Positions 9,595-18,629 of a stretch of 64,000 nt of DNA are shown here, one piece after another (positions within the stretch are counted from its first letter, which is position 1; each line of letters starts with the position of its first letter). A program made the translations under genes and the position numbers. Source of the DNA: an uncultured bacterium (GTDB lineage: Bacteria > Cyanobacteriota > Vampirovibrionia > Gastranaerophilales > Gastranaerophilaceae); assembly GCA_949290355.1 (NCBI GenBank), contig CASERN010000011.1, positions 966,764 through 1,030,763 of the forward strand. Reading direction: 5' to 3'. A model generated the notes under the pieces. That model saw only the letters and a list, made by a program, of their open reading frames with translations, did no database searches and was not told the DNA's origin.

Positions 9595-9924
9595 ATGAGT
9601 GATGAAATTAACAGAAAAGTTATAGATATATTTTCAAAACCAACTGAAAGCAATGAAAAAGTTAAATTTTATGCCGGTTTTAATTATGTAAGAATTGATA
9701 AAGATAACAACGGTAATAAATTTAACCCAGAACATTTGATTCAATATGCCGAAAAATGCCATTATATAGTAAGAGTAATGAGAGAATACAAAGGAGAGAC
9801 AGTACTTTATAATTACGATGTTCCCAATAATAACCTTTTCAAATTTATGAAATCATTTGAAGAAAATACTCTTGATGGTACTATAATAGAAATAGATAAA
9901 TACTTTCCCGACAGTCCGGCATAA
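9595..9924 (+). CDS. Small cytoplasmic protein of unknown function
   Basis: 109 residues from ATG 9595 (an upstream in-frame TTG at 9580 would add five residues). No signal peptide or membrane helix; mixed alpha/beta with a charged surface (YIVRVMREYKGETVLYNYDV is a beta-rich core). It lies 32 bp before the large radical SAM gene and is probably co-transcribed with it. No family recognised. Confidence 0.55.
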   Translation: MSDEINRKVIDIFSKPTESNEKVKFYAGFNYVRIDKDNNGNKFNPEHLIQYAEKCHYIVRVMREYKGETVLYNYDVPNNNLFKFMKSFEENTLDGTIIEIDKYFPDSPA

Positions 9925-9956
9925 TATTACAAAAAAAGAATTGAGAGATAAATATA

Positions 9957-12488
9957 ATGAATTGTTTCTTTAGAGAGAACCATGAAGCTTTACATAAATG
10001 CAATAAACCCTATCAGTATGTAGGAGGAGAATTCCTTTCTTATAACAAAGACTTTAATAGTGCTAAAGTAAGATTTGCATTTGCATTTCCTGATAAATAT
10101 GAAATAGGGATAAGTAATCTTGGGCTAAGAGTTTTATACGATCTTGTAAATAAAGAACCATCTTACATGGCTGATAGAGTGTACGCTCCGGAATCAGATT
10201 TTCAACCTGAAATTTTATATGCACTTGAAAGCAAAAAATATATAAAAGATTTTGATGCAATCGGTTTTTCATTACAATATGAAATGGCTTATCCTACAGT
10301 CTTAAAAATGCTTGATATGGCAAAAATTCCATACAGAAATGATATGCGAAAAGACGATGATCCAATAATCATTGCAGGCGGGCCTTGTGCTTTTAATCCT
10401 TTACCTATTGCAGAATTTATTGATGTTTTTATGATAGGCGACGGGGAAGACAGTATTATTGAAGTTTGCCAGATATTGGAAAGAACCAAAGGGCTTCCAA
10501 GAGAAGAAAGGATAAGAGCTCTTTGCGATGGAGAAAATTGTGGGCGCTGGTCATTACTGACAGGTGGGACTGTTACAAAACGAATTGCGCAATTAAAATA
10601 TGACACAGCTCTAAAATCTTATCCAATTCCATTTTCAACATCTGTCCAAGACAGAGCTGTTGTTGAAATAAGAAGAGGCTGCGGCAGAATGTGTCGTTTT
10701 TGTCAGCCTGGACATGTTACGTTACCGATAAGAGAAAGACCTGCTGAAGATATTATAAAAATAACAAAGGAACTTGTTAAAAATACTGGATATGATGAAT
10801 ACTCACTTCTTTCTCTATCTTCAAATGATTACAAAAATATTAATGAAGTAATCAAAGAACTTGCAGTAGATTTTAATGAAAAGAAAATTTCAGTATCATT
10901 ACCAAGTCAAAGAATTGACGGTTTTAATCTTGAACTTGCAAATCTTGTTCAAAGTGTAAGAAAATCAACAATGACGCTTGCACCGGAAGCAGGGAGCCAA
11001 AGATTAAGAGATAAAATCAAAAAAAATATCTCCGAAGATCAAATTTTAAATGCAGTATTAACCTTATATGAAAACGGCTGGTCTAAAATTAAGTTTTATT
11101 TTATATGCGGACTTCCAACAGAAACTTTAGAAGATATGGATGAGATGGCGGAATTACTAAACAAAATCAAATACCGCTGTAAACAAATAAAACGAGAAAA
11201 AGAATTGAACTACGGACTCGATATAACCTGTACTTTGTCAATTTTTGTACCAAAACCTTTTACTCCATTCCAATGGTACGGACAAATGAGTTTGGAAAAA
11301 GTTGATGAACATATAAAATATTTAAAAGAAAAAACAAAACATATCAAAGGCTTAAAAATAAACTATCACGAGGATACTGTATCTCAAATTGAAGCAGTAC
11401 TTACAAGAGGAGATATAGATCTTTGTAAATATATTGAAGCTCTTTATAAAAAAGGTTGCTATTTAGATGCTTGGGGCGAATATTTTGATAAAAATATCTG
11501 GCATGAAACAGCTAAAGAATTACATATTAATCTTTCAGAGCTTGCTCAAAAACAATATTCAACAAATGAAAATCTTCCTTGGGATTTTATTAATATCGGA
11601 GTTGATAAAGAATGGTTTATTTCAGAATACAATGATTCAAATACAAAACCAACCTGTGAGACAGGATGCGTAAACTGCGGGGTATGTAAAAATTTAAAAA
11701 CTCATAAAGTATTAGCAAAAACATTCAAAGCCTGTGAAAAAGCTCAAAATTTAAAAATAGAAATAAAAGATCCTAAAACATGTCAAGGATACGATAAAGA
11801 AATTTATAAATATAGAATAAAATTAACTAAAAAAGGTATTTTGAAATATTTTTCTCACCTGGATTGGCAAAATACATTTTTAAAAGCTATTTCAAGAAGC
11901 GGATTAGATATTGTATATTCTCTTGGATACAATCCGATGATGAAAATATCAATGGGAATTGCACTTCCATTATTTGCAGAAAGTGAATGTGAACTTGTTG
12001 ATATTGAATTATTTGAAAATATTTCAACAACTGAACTCAAACTAAAGTTAGAAAAAGTTCTGCCGGAACAATCAAAAATTATAAATATTGTTAAAATTCC
12101 AAAAAATGCTCCAGCAATTGATATAACTGCTCAATGGGCAGAATACAAGATAGATATTTTTAACAAATCTCTTTACGATTTTGAAAATTTAAGATATAAT
12201 ACAGACAAAGTTTTATCTTCTGAACAAATTTTTATAGAGAAGAAAAACAAAAAAGGTTTAATCAAAAAAACAGATGTTAAAAATTCCATTAAATCTTACA
12301 GATTTGAAGGTGATAGTCTGTTCATAGTACTAAAAACAGGTCAATCAGCAATTAATAAAGAAGATGGAACTGTAGAGAACGGAATTCCAGCACTGAGAGC
12401 AGATATACTTATGAATTTAATTGCACCCGATGTAACTTTTGATATAAAGCGCACTCGGTTTTTTGACAAAAGTTTAAAAGAATTATAG
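9957..12488 (+). CDS. Radical SAM protein fused to a DUF2344 domain (TIGR03960/TIGR03936 type)
   Basis: 843 residues. The N-terminal ~200 residues are the B12-binding-like region of TIGR03960 proteins (PDKYEIGISNLGLRVLYDLV). A radical SAM core follows, with the [4Fe-4S] cysteines Cys242, Cys246 and Cys249 in GCGRMCRFC. A Cys-rich linker (CETGCVNCGVC, about 565-580) follows, and from about residue 618 a DUF2344 domain (KYFSHLDWQNTFLKAI). In many bacteria these are separate or fused genes placed beside RNase G/E and rplU. Here RNase E/G follows after 13 bp. The reaction is unknown; an RNA- or ribosome-related role is suggested only by this recurring neighbourhood. Confidence 0.9.
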   Translation: MNCFFRENHEALHKCNKPYQYVGGEFLSYNKDFNSAKVRFAFAFPDKYEIGISNLGLRVLYDLVNKEPSYMADRVYAPESDFQPEILYALESKKYIKDFDAIGFSLQYEMAYPTVLKMLDMAKIPYRNDMRKDDDPIIIAGGPCAFNPLPIAEFIDVFMIGDGEDSIIEVCQILERTKGLPREERIRALCDGENCGRWSLLTGGTVTKRIAQLKYDTALKSYPIPFSTSVQDRAVVEIRRGCGRMCRFCQPGHVTLPIRERPAEDIIKITKELVKNTGYDEYSLLSLSSNDYKNINEVIKELAVDFNEKKISVSLPSQRIDGFNLELANLVQSVRKSTMTLAPEAGSQRLRDKIKKNISEDQILNAVLTLYENGWSKIKFYFICGLPTETLEDMDEMAELLNKIKYRCKQIKREKELNYGLDITCTLSIFVPKPFTPFQWYGQMSLEKVDEHIKYLKEKTKHIKGLKINYHEDTVSQIEAVLTRGDIDLCKYIEALYKKGCYLDAWGEYFDKNIWHETAKELHINLSELAQKQYSTNENLPWDFINIGVDKEWFISEYNDSNTKPTCETGCVNCGVCKNLKTHKVLAKTFKACEKAQNLKIEIKDPKTCQGYDKEIYKYRIKLTKKGILKYFSHLDWQNTFLKAISRSGLDIVYSLGYNPMMKISMGIALPLFAESECELVDIELFENISTTELKLKLEKVLPEQSKIINIVKIPKNAPAIDITAQWAEYKIDIFNKSLYDFENLRYNTDKVLSSEQIFIEKKNKKGLIKKTDVKNSIKSYRFEGDSLFIVLKTGQSAINKEDGTVENGIPALRADILMNLIAPDVTFDIKRTRFFDKSLKEL

Positions 12489-12501
12489 TAAAGGATTTTT
12501 T

Positions 12502-14316
12502 ATGGCGAATGAAAAACACAACAAAAACGGACAGCAAAATGGTAATGTAGAAAAGAAAATTATCATTGCAGAACGAGATAATATTGCTGCAGTATTAGAA
12601 AATGGTAAAGTAACTGATTTTTTTATTTCTAGAGGTGATGTAATTCTAGGAGATGTATATCTCGCAATAGTTGATAATATTTTACCAAGTATAGATGCCG
12701 CATTTGTCAATGTAGGTGTTGATAAAATGGGCTTTTTACACGCCCAAGATGTTATGGGTAAAGGTTCATTAAAAGATAAATTATCTCCAAAACAAAAGCT
12801 TATAGTTCAAGTAGTAAAAGAACCGACAGGACATAAAGGTCCAAGGGTTACAACTGAAATAAGCCTACCTGGAAGATTTTTAGTATTAATGCCAAATGAA
12901 CCTGGTATTAGCATCAGCAAAAAAATTGAAAACTCTAAAGAAAGAGCAAGATTAAAATCTGTAGTAAGTCTTATTAAACCTGTGGGTGTTGGAGTAATTA
13001 TAAGAACAGAAGCAGAAGGGCAATCAGAGGCAGATATTCAAGAAGATTTAGAGATTTTGCTCGAGAAATGGAATAATATTATTACTGCCGCAGAGACTAT
13101 GACTCCTCCAAATCTTTTATACAGAGATCAGGATTTACTTTATAGGACAATAAGAGAAGCTTGTACAGAAGATGTTAGAGAAATAGTTGTGGATACACCT
13201 TTTGCTATGCAAAGAGTTCAGAATATTCTACAAAATTGGCACATTAATAAAAATATCCAAGTAACTCTTTATAAAGGGACAGAACCACTTTTAGTCGCAA
13301 CAGATATACATAAAGAAATAAAAGCTGCTTTAAACGTTAAAGTAAACATGCCTTCAGGCGGATATTTATTTATACAACAAACAGAAGCTTTAACCGTAAT
13401 TGATGTCAACAGCGGCAAATTTACAAGTTCTTCAACACAAGATGAAACTATATTAAAGACAAATATAGAAGCTGTACATGAAATCGCTCGTCAACTTAGA
13501 CTTAGAAATATTGGCGGTATGATTATCGTAGACTTTATTGATATGATGTCAAGAGCTGATAAACTTGCTATGCTTGAGGAGTTGGAAATTGCTCTAGAAC
13601 CTGATAAAGCTAAACCTCAAGTAGGACAGATATCTGACCTTGGATTAGTCGAACTTACAAGACACAGACAAGGACAGTCTTTATCAGAAATTTTCACAAG
13701 AAAATGTCCACATTGCCAAGGAACCGGATATTTTATGAATGAATTTAACTTTGCAACTCCTACAGCTGAAGGCGAATACAGAGCTAAAGCGGCAAAAATG
13801 AAGTTGCCTGTGAACAACTTCAAGAAAAATAAAAATAATAATAACAATAAAAATCAAAATTCTCAAATTCAAGAACAAGAAAATCAAATAATTAATACTA
13901 ATGAAAAACCTGAAGTTCAAAAGCCAGAAATAGAAGTTGAAAACCCTTCTACTGTAGCTATTGAAAAGGAAAAACAAGATAATAAGAAAAAACGAAGAAC
14001 AAGAAAAAGCAAATTTGAGAAAAAGGATCAGGAACAAACCGTAAATATAGCAGATAAAGAAATAGAAACTGCACAGACAGTACTAAAACCTAATGAAGAA
14101 ATAAAACCGGTTATAGACGAAAATACTAAAATAGAAAATTCAGAACCGGAAAAAACAGAAAATGAAAATAAAGAGACTTTAACAGCAGAAACACCTCAAG
14201 AACAAACAGAAGAAAAACCAAAGAAAACTCGTAGACCAAATAGAGGCGCTTCAAAAACTAGAAAACCTAGAACTAAAAAAATAAAAGAAGCTAATGAGGA
14301 AAAAGTTGAAGAATAA
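12502..14316 (+). CDS. rng: Ribonuclease E/G family endoribonuclease
   Basis: 604 residues. An S1-like RNA-binding domain lies at about 35-115. The DNase I-like catalytic region has the metal-binding aspartates Asp301 (VIDVNSG) and Asp344 (IIVDFIDM). The zinc-link CPHC is at Cys402/Cys405. These match RNase E/G, which cleaves single-stranded AU-rich RNA for rRNA maturation and mRNA decay. Residues ~430-604 are a low-complexity Lys/Asn/Glu-rich tail, probably unstructured and RNA- or partner-binding, as in RNase E, but without a recognisable degradosome motif. It is in an operon with the radical SAM/DUF2344 gene. Whether it is better called RNase E or G cannot be settled from sequence alone. 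Confidence 0.95.
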   Translation: MANEKHNKNGQQNGNVEKKIIIAERDNIAAVLENGKVTDFFISRGDVILGDVYLAIVDNILPSIDAAFVNVGVDKMGFLHAQDVMGKGSLKDKLSPKQKLIVQVVKEPTGHKGPRVTTEISLPGRFLVLMPNEPGISISKKIENSKERARLKSVVSLIKPVGVGVIIRTEAEGQSEADIQEDLEILLEKWNNIITAAETMTPPNLLYRDQDLLYRTIREACTEDVREIVVDTPFAMQRVQNILQNWHINKNIQVTLYKGTEPLLVATDIHKEIKAALNVKVNMPSGGYLFIQQTEALTVIDVNSGKFTSSSTQDETILKTNIEAVHEIARQLRLRNIGGMIIVDFIDMMSRADKLAMLEELEIALEPDKAKPQVGQISDLGLVELTRHRQGQSLSEIFTRKCPHCQGTGYFMNEFNFATPTAEGEYRAKAAKMKLPVNNFKKNKNNNNNKNQNSQIQEQENQIINTNEKPEVQKPEIEVENPSTVAIEKEKQDNKKKRRTRKSKFEKKDQEQTVNIADKEIETAQTVLKPNEEIKPVIDENTKIENSEPEKTENENKETLTAETPQEQTEEKPKKTRRPNRGASKTRKPRTKKIKEANEEKVEE

Positions 14317-14596
14317 ATTTATTAATACTCTTTTTACATTAATATTTTTAACAGCAAATGCGGGCTTGTGCGAACAAACCCGTAATGCTGTTATGCATAA
14401 TGCTATAATAAAATTCAGCCTTGCAATGGGAGGAGTTGTATTATCTTCTTTAATCATATTTATTGGATTAACAATCTATAATAAATTCTTTTTCAAAGAA
14501 AACACCACCCATCCATATGAACAAGAAATTCTTAAAACACCAAAGTCTACAGAAGATGCTATTAAATTTTTTATAAACAAAAATAAACTTAATTAA
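14294..14596 (+). CDS. Small membrane protein, overlaps end of rng
   Basis: 100 residues, starting at an ATG 23 bp inside the end of the RNase gene. An N-terminal signal-like segment (about 10-26) and a strong membrane helix (about 45-63) are visible; the C-terminal 35 residues are polar and probably cytoplasmic. The overlap implies translational coupling with rng. No family recognised. Association of RNase E-type enzymes with the membrane is known in other bacteria, but any link here is speculation. Confidence 0.55.
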   Translation: MRKKLKNKFINTLFTLIFLTANAGLCEQTRNAVMHNAIIKFSLAMGGVVLSSLIIFIGLTIYNKFFFKENTTHPYEQEILKTPKSTEDAIKFFINKNKLN

Positions 14597-14604
14597 GGTA
14601 TAAA

Positions 14605-14838
14605 ATGAAATATAAAGCATTTGGAGCAATAGATTTATTAATAGGCCTTTTAATTACATCTGTTATTTTTATAATCGGAATAAATACATTTAAAGGAATT
14701 TCAAGCATAAAAATTAATAATTCTGCAAATACAAAAAGTATTGAACAAGAAGTCGATAAAACTGTAAATGAAATTGAGACCATGCGTAAACAGTCAATTG
14801 AATATAACAACAAAGAATTACAAAATAACAATTACTAA
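14605..14838 (+). CDS. Short pseudopilin-like or single-helix membrane protein
   Basis: 77 residues. The N-terminus (FGAIDLLIGLLITSVIFIIG) is a hydrophobic helix right after a short basic leader, like a type IV pseudopilin, with Gly-Ala as a possible prepilin cleavage site, but with Asp rather than Glu at the position-5 area. The rest is a polar helix. It follows the preceding membrane-protein gene by 8 bp, so it closes the operon. The pilin reading is inference; a simple anchored coiled-coil protein is an equal alternative. Confidence 0.45.
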   Translation: MKYKAFGAIDLLIGLLITSVIFIIGINTFKGISSIKINNSANTKSIEQEVDKTVNEIETMRKQSIEYNNKELQNNNY

Positions 14839-14879
14839 GTAATTAGCCTCTAATTAAAAGTATAGATTATAAAAAGTTC

Positions 14880-14908
14880 TTGTCGGAATGTATTTTTTAT
14901 TGTACAAT
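14880..14908 (+). promoter_or_regulatory. Sigma70-type promoter of the flavoprotein operon
   Basis: TTGTCG (14880-14885), 17-nt spacer, TACAAT (14903-14908), 24 nt before the NfnA/SudB-like ATG, which has its own GAAGGAG ribosome site. Confidence 0.6.
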
Positions 14909-14931
14909 ACCGATATAAGAAGGAGAAAAAT

Positions 14932-15783
14932 ATGGGATATAAAATTTTATCAAAAAAAGAGCTTTGTCCCAACCAATATGAAATAACTATTGAAGCACCT
15001 TATGTTGTAAGAAACGCAAAGGCCGGACAGTTCATAATATTTAGAGCAAAATCTGACAGCGAAAGAGTTCCATTAACTATTGCTGATGTTGATAAAGAAA
15101 AAGGGGAATTAACTCTTGTATTTATGGCTGTTGGCTATTCTACGAAACAACTTGCATCATTAAATGCTGGAGATGAAATTAATGATATAGTAGGTCCTTT
15201 AGGGCAGCCAACACACATAAAAAAATATGGCACAGTTGTATGTCTTGCTGGAGGTTATGGAGCGGCTCCATGCTATTTGATTGCAAAAGCATTTAAAGAT
15301 GCAGGCAATAAAGTATACATGATTATGGGTGCAAGAAATAAAGATTTAATATTCTGGCAAGATAAAATGAAAAATGCTTGCACTGAGTTATTTATTACTA
15401 CAGATGATGGTACTTTGGGTGAAAAAGGATTTGTAACACAAGTACTTGAAAGAATCATTAATCAGGAAAAAGTTGATTATGCTATAGCCGTTGGACCTAT
15501 GCCAATGATGAGAGCAGTAGCGGATTTAACAAGAGATAAAGGGATTTATACTGAAGCAAGCATGAACCCGATCATGGTAGACGGAACAGGAATGTGTGGA
15601 GCCTGCAGAGTTACTGTTGGCGGAGAAACAAAATTTGCCTGCGTTGATGGACCTGATTTTGATGCTCACAAAATTGACTTTGATGAAGTTATTAACAGGA
15701 CTAAAATATACAAAGATCAAGAAAGAAAACGTGATGAAAACTGCAATTTGCTAAAACAAGCAGCAGAGATGTCTAAAAAGTAA
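14932..15783 (+). CDS. NfnA/SudB-like FAD-NAD-binding iron-sulfur subunit
   Basis: 283 residues with the ferredoxin-reductase fold: FAD-binding part (1-95, with RVPLTIAD), NAD-binding part (about 100-200, GGYGAAP), and a C-terminal [2Fe-2S] region with Cys222, Cys225 and Cys237. Only three cysteines are placed for the cluster; Asp217 (in MVDGTG) could be the fourth ligand, as described for NfnA of NADH-dependent ferredoxin:NADP oxidoreductase. The usual partner (GltA-like SudA/NfnB) is not in this window. It is followed by a four-Cys mini-protein and EtfBA, suggesting an electron-transfer operon. PyrK is the main alternative, but no pyrD is adjacent. Confidence 0.88.
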   Translation: MGYKILSKKELCPNQYEITIEAPYVVRNAKAGQFIIFRAKSDSERVPLTIADVDKEKGELTLVFMAVGYSTKQLASLNAGDEINDIVGPLGQPTHIKKYGTVVCLAGGYGAAPCYLIAKAFKDAGNKVYMIMGARNKDLIFWQDKMKNACTELFITTDDGTLGEKGFVTQVLERIINQEKVDYAIAVGPMPMMRAVADLTRDKGIYTEASMNPIMVDGTGMCGACRVTVGGETKFACVDGPDFDAHKIDFDEVINRTKIYKDQERKRDENCNLLKQAAEMSKK

Positions 15784-15795
15784 GGAGAAAATTAT

Positions 15796-15978
15796 ATGGC
15801 AAAAGATATTCCCTATTGCCCGCTTATGAGCGCAGGTTCTGATATTGATAAAGTTTGTACTCTTGACAGTTGTGCTTGGTATGTACCCAGTGTAAGAAAA
15901 TGTGCAATGTATATGCTAGCATACAATGCTTTATTAGAAACAAATGCTCGTCAAAAAGCTGCTCAACAACATAGATAA
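15796..15978 (+). CDS. 60-residue four-cysteine protein
   Basis: Cysteines at 8, 21, 26 and 36 (YCPL, KVCT, SCAWY, KCAM) in the first 36 residues, then a short helix and a polar tail. The set of four cysteines could bind a metal or an Fe-S cluster; spacing does not match a classical ferredoxin or zinc ribbon. The GGAG ribosome site and 12-bp gaps on both sides place it firmly inside the flavoprotein operon, between the NfnA/SudB-like subunit and EtfB. Function unknown; a small redox or structural partner is inferred from context only. Confidence 0.7.
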   Translation: MAKDIPYCPLMSAGSDIDKVCTLDSCAWYVPSVRKCAMYMLAYNALLETNARQKAAQQHR

Positions 15979-15989
15979 TTAGGTTTTAT

Positions 15990-16775
15990 ATGAATATTCT
16001 CGTTTGCATTAAACAAGTACCTGACACTACAGATATTAAGTGGACAGAAAATAATACTATTCAAAGAGACGGCGTAGAAAGTATTATTAACCCTTATGAT
16101 GAATACGCAATAGAAGAAGCATTAAAAATAAAAAGAATTATTGATAATACTAAAATTACGGTATTAACCATGGGGCCTGCACAAGCTGTAGAGATTTTAA
16201 AAAAAGCTATAGCTAAAGGTTGCGATGATGGAGTTTTGATATCTGATAAAAAATTTGCTGGTGCAGATACATATGCAACAGGAAAGACCATTGCGTCTGC
16301 AATAAAAAATAAATTAGAGAATTTTGATTTGATAATATGCGGACAATTTGCTGTTGACGGAGATACTGCTCAAACCGGTCCAAGTATTGCAGGTCAGCTT
16401 AATATCCCTCAAGTTACATATGTAAAAGAAGTAAAAAAACATGATACCGATTCAATTTATGCCATAAGAGAAATTGAAGAAGGTCATGAGACAGTAAAAG
16501 TGAAACTTCCTGCATTAATATGTGTATTAAAAGGAGATTACGAACCCTCAAGAGCAAAAATAAATGGTATCATAAAAGCCAAAACTTCGGAAATAAAAAT
16601 TTTAAATATGGAAGATATCGGATTATCAGCAGATGATACAGGGATAAAAGGATCTCCAACATACGTAAGTAGAGCTTTTAGACCAATAAAAAATAGAGAA
16701 AACTGTGAATTTTGCTCAGATTTTGATGCTCTTACAAAAAAAATAGAAGAATTTGGAGGTACTTCAAATGAGTAA
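15990..16775 (+). CDS. etfB: Electron transfer flavoprotein beta subunit
   Basis: 261 residues, normal length. ETF beta binds AMP or, in bifurcating ETFs, a second FAD, and passes electrons between dehydrogenases and a reductase. Typical blocks are visible: MNILVCIKQVPDT at the start, NPYDEYAIEEAL, and GQFAVDGDTAQTGP. It overlaps etfA by 8 bp. The adjacency to an NfnA/SudB-like NAD(P)H subunit rather than acyl-CoA dehydrogenase suggests a non-canonical or bifurcating partnership, but the dehydrogenase partner is not visible here. Confidence 0.96.
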   Translation: MNILVCIKQVPDTTDIKWTENNTIQRDGVESIINPYDEYAIEEALKIKRIIDNTKITVLTMGPAQAVEILKKAIAKGCDDGVLISDKKFAGADTYATGKTIASAIKNKLENFDLIICGQFAVDGDTAQTGPSIAGQLNIPQVTYVKEVKKHDTDSIYAIREIEEGHETVKVKLPALICVLKGDYEPSRAKINGIIKAKTSEIKILNMEDIGLSADDTGIKGSPTYVSRAFRPIKNRENCEFCSDFDALTKKIEEFGGTSNE

Positions 16776-17772
16776 TATCTTGTTATATGCAGAAGTTACT
16801 AAAGAGAATTATCTTCACACTGTACTTTTTGAACTTGCCAACAAAGCTGTTGAACTATCTAAAAAACTTACAAATCCAGAAATATCTGCTCTTTTAATTT
16901 GTAAAACAGGACTTGCTGATAATTTTAAAGAAGCTTTTATTAACTCAGGTTTTGATAATGTATATATTGCAGAAAATAACAGATTAACATACTATTCAAC
17001 TGAATTATATTCAAAAATTGCAATAGACATAATTAATGAAATTAAACCGGAAATTGTTTTAATAGGAGCTACTACTCAAGGTAGAGATATAGCTCCAAGA
17101 ATTGCAGCTTCATTACACACAGGCCTGACTGCAGACTGTATTGATCTTGATATAAACGAAAAAGGACAACTTGCAGCTACAAGACCAACTTTTGGTGGGA
17201 AATTAATGGCCACAATATTATGTAAAACCTTACCACAAATGGCAACAATTAGACCAAAAGTATTTAAACCTGCCGAAAAAAACATAACCAAAGATACAAA
17301 ATTTATTTATATTAAACCTGAAATTGAAAATATTGAAAAAAAAGTAGAATTCATAGAATTTGTAAAAAATACAAATACTATAATTAATGAACTTGACAGT
17401 GCAAACATAATAGTAGCCGGTGGTAAAGGTTTAAAAAACGAAGCAGGCTTTAAATTATTAAAAGATTTTGCAACCAGTATAGGCGGCTGTATTGCTGCTA
17501 GCAGAGGTGCTGTAGAAATAGGACTGGCTCCTGTTGATATTCAAGTAGGACAAACAGGTAAAACCGTAACTCCAAAGTTATATATTGCATGCGGAATATC
17601 CGGCGCAATTCAACATATTGTAGGAATGCAAGAAAGTGATAAAATTATTGCAATTAATAATGATAAAAATGCACCGATTTTTGAACATTCAGATATAGGT
17701 TTTATTGGAGATGCATTTGAAGTTTTACCAAAACTTATAGATCATTTTTCTAATAATTCAGAAAATCAATAA
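16768..17772 (+). CDS. etfA: Electron transfer flavoprotein alpha subunit
   Basis: 334 residues from ATG 16768, chosen because GGAGG sits 8 nt upstream; a TTG at 16753 is open but lacks such a site. The C-terminal FAD domain has the usual blocks (SRGAVEIGLAP, QVGQTGKTVTPKLY, GISGAIQHIVGM). With EtfB it forms the soluble cytoplasmic ETF heterodimer. It is the last gene of the operon, followed 4 bp later by a strong terminator. Confidence 0.96.
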   Translation: MSNILLYAEVTKENYLHTVLFELANKAVELSKKLTNPEISALLICKTGLADNFKEAFINSGFDNVYIAENNRLTYYSTELYSKIAIDIINEIKPEIVLIGATTQGRDIAPRIAASLHTGLTADCIDLDINEKGQLAATRPTFGGKLMATILCKTLPQMATIRPKVFKPAEKNITKDTKFIYIKPEIENIEKKVEFIEFVKNTNTIINELDSANIIVAGGKGLKNEAGFKLLKDFATSIGGCIAASRGAVEIGLAPVDIQVGQTGKTVTPKLYIACGISGAIQHIVGMQESDKIIAINNDKNAPIFEHSDIGFIGDAFEVLPKLIDHFSNNSENQ

Positions 17773-17776
17773 AAAA

Positions 17777-17804
17777 AACTCACCTATAAAAAGGTGAGTT
17801 TTTT
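17777..17804 (+). terminator. Intrinsic terminator after etfA
   Basis: 8-bp stem AACTCACC/GGTGAGTT (17777-17784 and 17793-17800) with T-run to the right and A-run to the left; ends the etf operon and may also serve the convergent gene. Confidence 0.9.
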
Positions 17805-17818
17805 ATCATTTTAAATTT

Positions 17819-18550
17819 TTAATTTCTGCTATTTAATTTTGCAAGTAATTTTAGGATTTCTGTATATAACCAAACAAGAGTAACCATTAATCCCATGGCT
17901 CCATACCACTCATAATCCTTGCTCAGCATATTTTGAGATGCAGTCTCTATAAAGAAAAAATCCTGAATCAATGCCATTGCAGCTATAACAATAACAAACA
18001 AACTAAATGCTATACCGACAGCTCCAGCACTAAAAATTCCAGGAATTCCCCTTCCGAAAAATGAAGCAATAATTTGAATTAAATATATTGCAAGAATTGA
18101 TAACATAGAAGTCATAAGAACAGCCTGAAATTTTTCAGTATATTTAATCATTTTTGCCTTGTATAACATCAACATGACGAATAATACTGCAAAAGTACTT
18201 AAAATAGCTTGAAGAACGATCCCATGCCATTGAGCTTCAAAAAACATAGAAAAAGAGCCCAAAACCAGTCCTTCAAAAAAAGCATAAGGTGCTGCAACAT
18301 ACTTTGAAGTTTTAACATTAAAACTTGCAACTAAAACAAGAATAAACGACAAAATAGCACCAAATACCATTAATGGCGAAACTAAAGCAGGGTTAGTAAA
18401 CAAGTAATAAATACTAATAGCAGCGCCCGCAAGTAAACAGATAAAAAGCAAAAATACCTTATTAGCTGTTCCTTGAACTGTCATCGGTTCACCATCAAGA
18501 ATTCGTTCTTGTGCCGAAAATCTGTCTTCATTTAATATAGGATTTGACAT
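17819..18550 (-). CDS. Bax inhibitor-1/YccA-like membrane protein
   Basis: 243 residues with about seven membrane helices and a short polar N-terminus, the architecture of the Bax inhibitor-1/YccA-like (COG4760-type) family. Motifs include PYAFFEGLVLG and the C-terminal WYGAMGLMVTLVWLYTEILKLL. Bacterial members are inner-membrane proteins; some act as Ca2+ leak channels or FtsH-protease modulators, but the role of this branch is not established. Convergent with etfA, single-gene unit. Confidence 0.85.
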   Translation of the reverse strand: MSNPILNEDRFSAQERILDGEPMTVQGTANKVFLLFICLLAGAAISIYYLFTNPALVSPLMVFGAILSFILVLVASFNVKTSKYVAAPYAFFEGLVLGSFSMFFEAQWHGIVLQAILSTFAVLFVMLMLYKAKMIKYTEKFQAVLMTSMLSILAIYLIQIIASFFGRGIPGIFSAGAVGIAFSLFVIVIAAMALIQDFFFIETASQNMLSKDYEWYGAMGLMVTLVWLYTEILKLLAKLNSRN

Positions 18551-18629
18551 AATTAACTCCTTCCTTTACCATGATTATATAATATATTACAAAAATATTC
18601 TATATATTAATATTTTTATAAGGATTAAC

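Noticed and set aside
11467..11673. 68-codon plus-strand frame inside the radical SAM gene
   Set aside because: Fully inside a strong coding gene with conserved domains; no ribosome site or family.
13684..14037. Hydrophobic minus-strand open frame inside rng
   Set aside because: It is the antisense of the Lys/Asn-rich low-complexity RNase tail (poly-AAA reads as Phe/Leu-rich).
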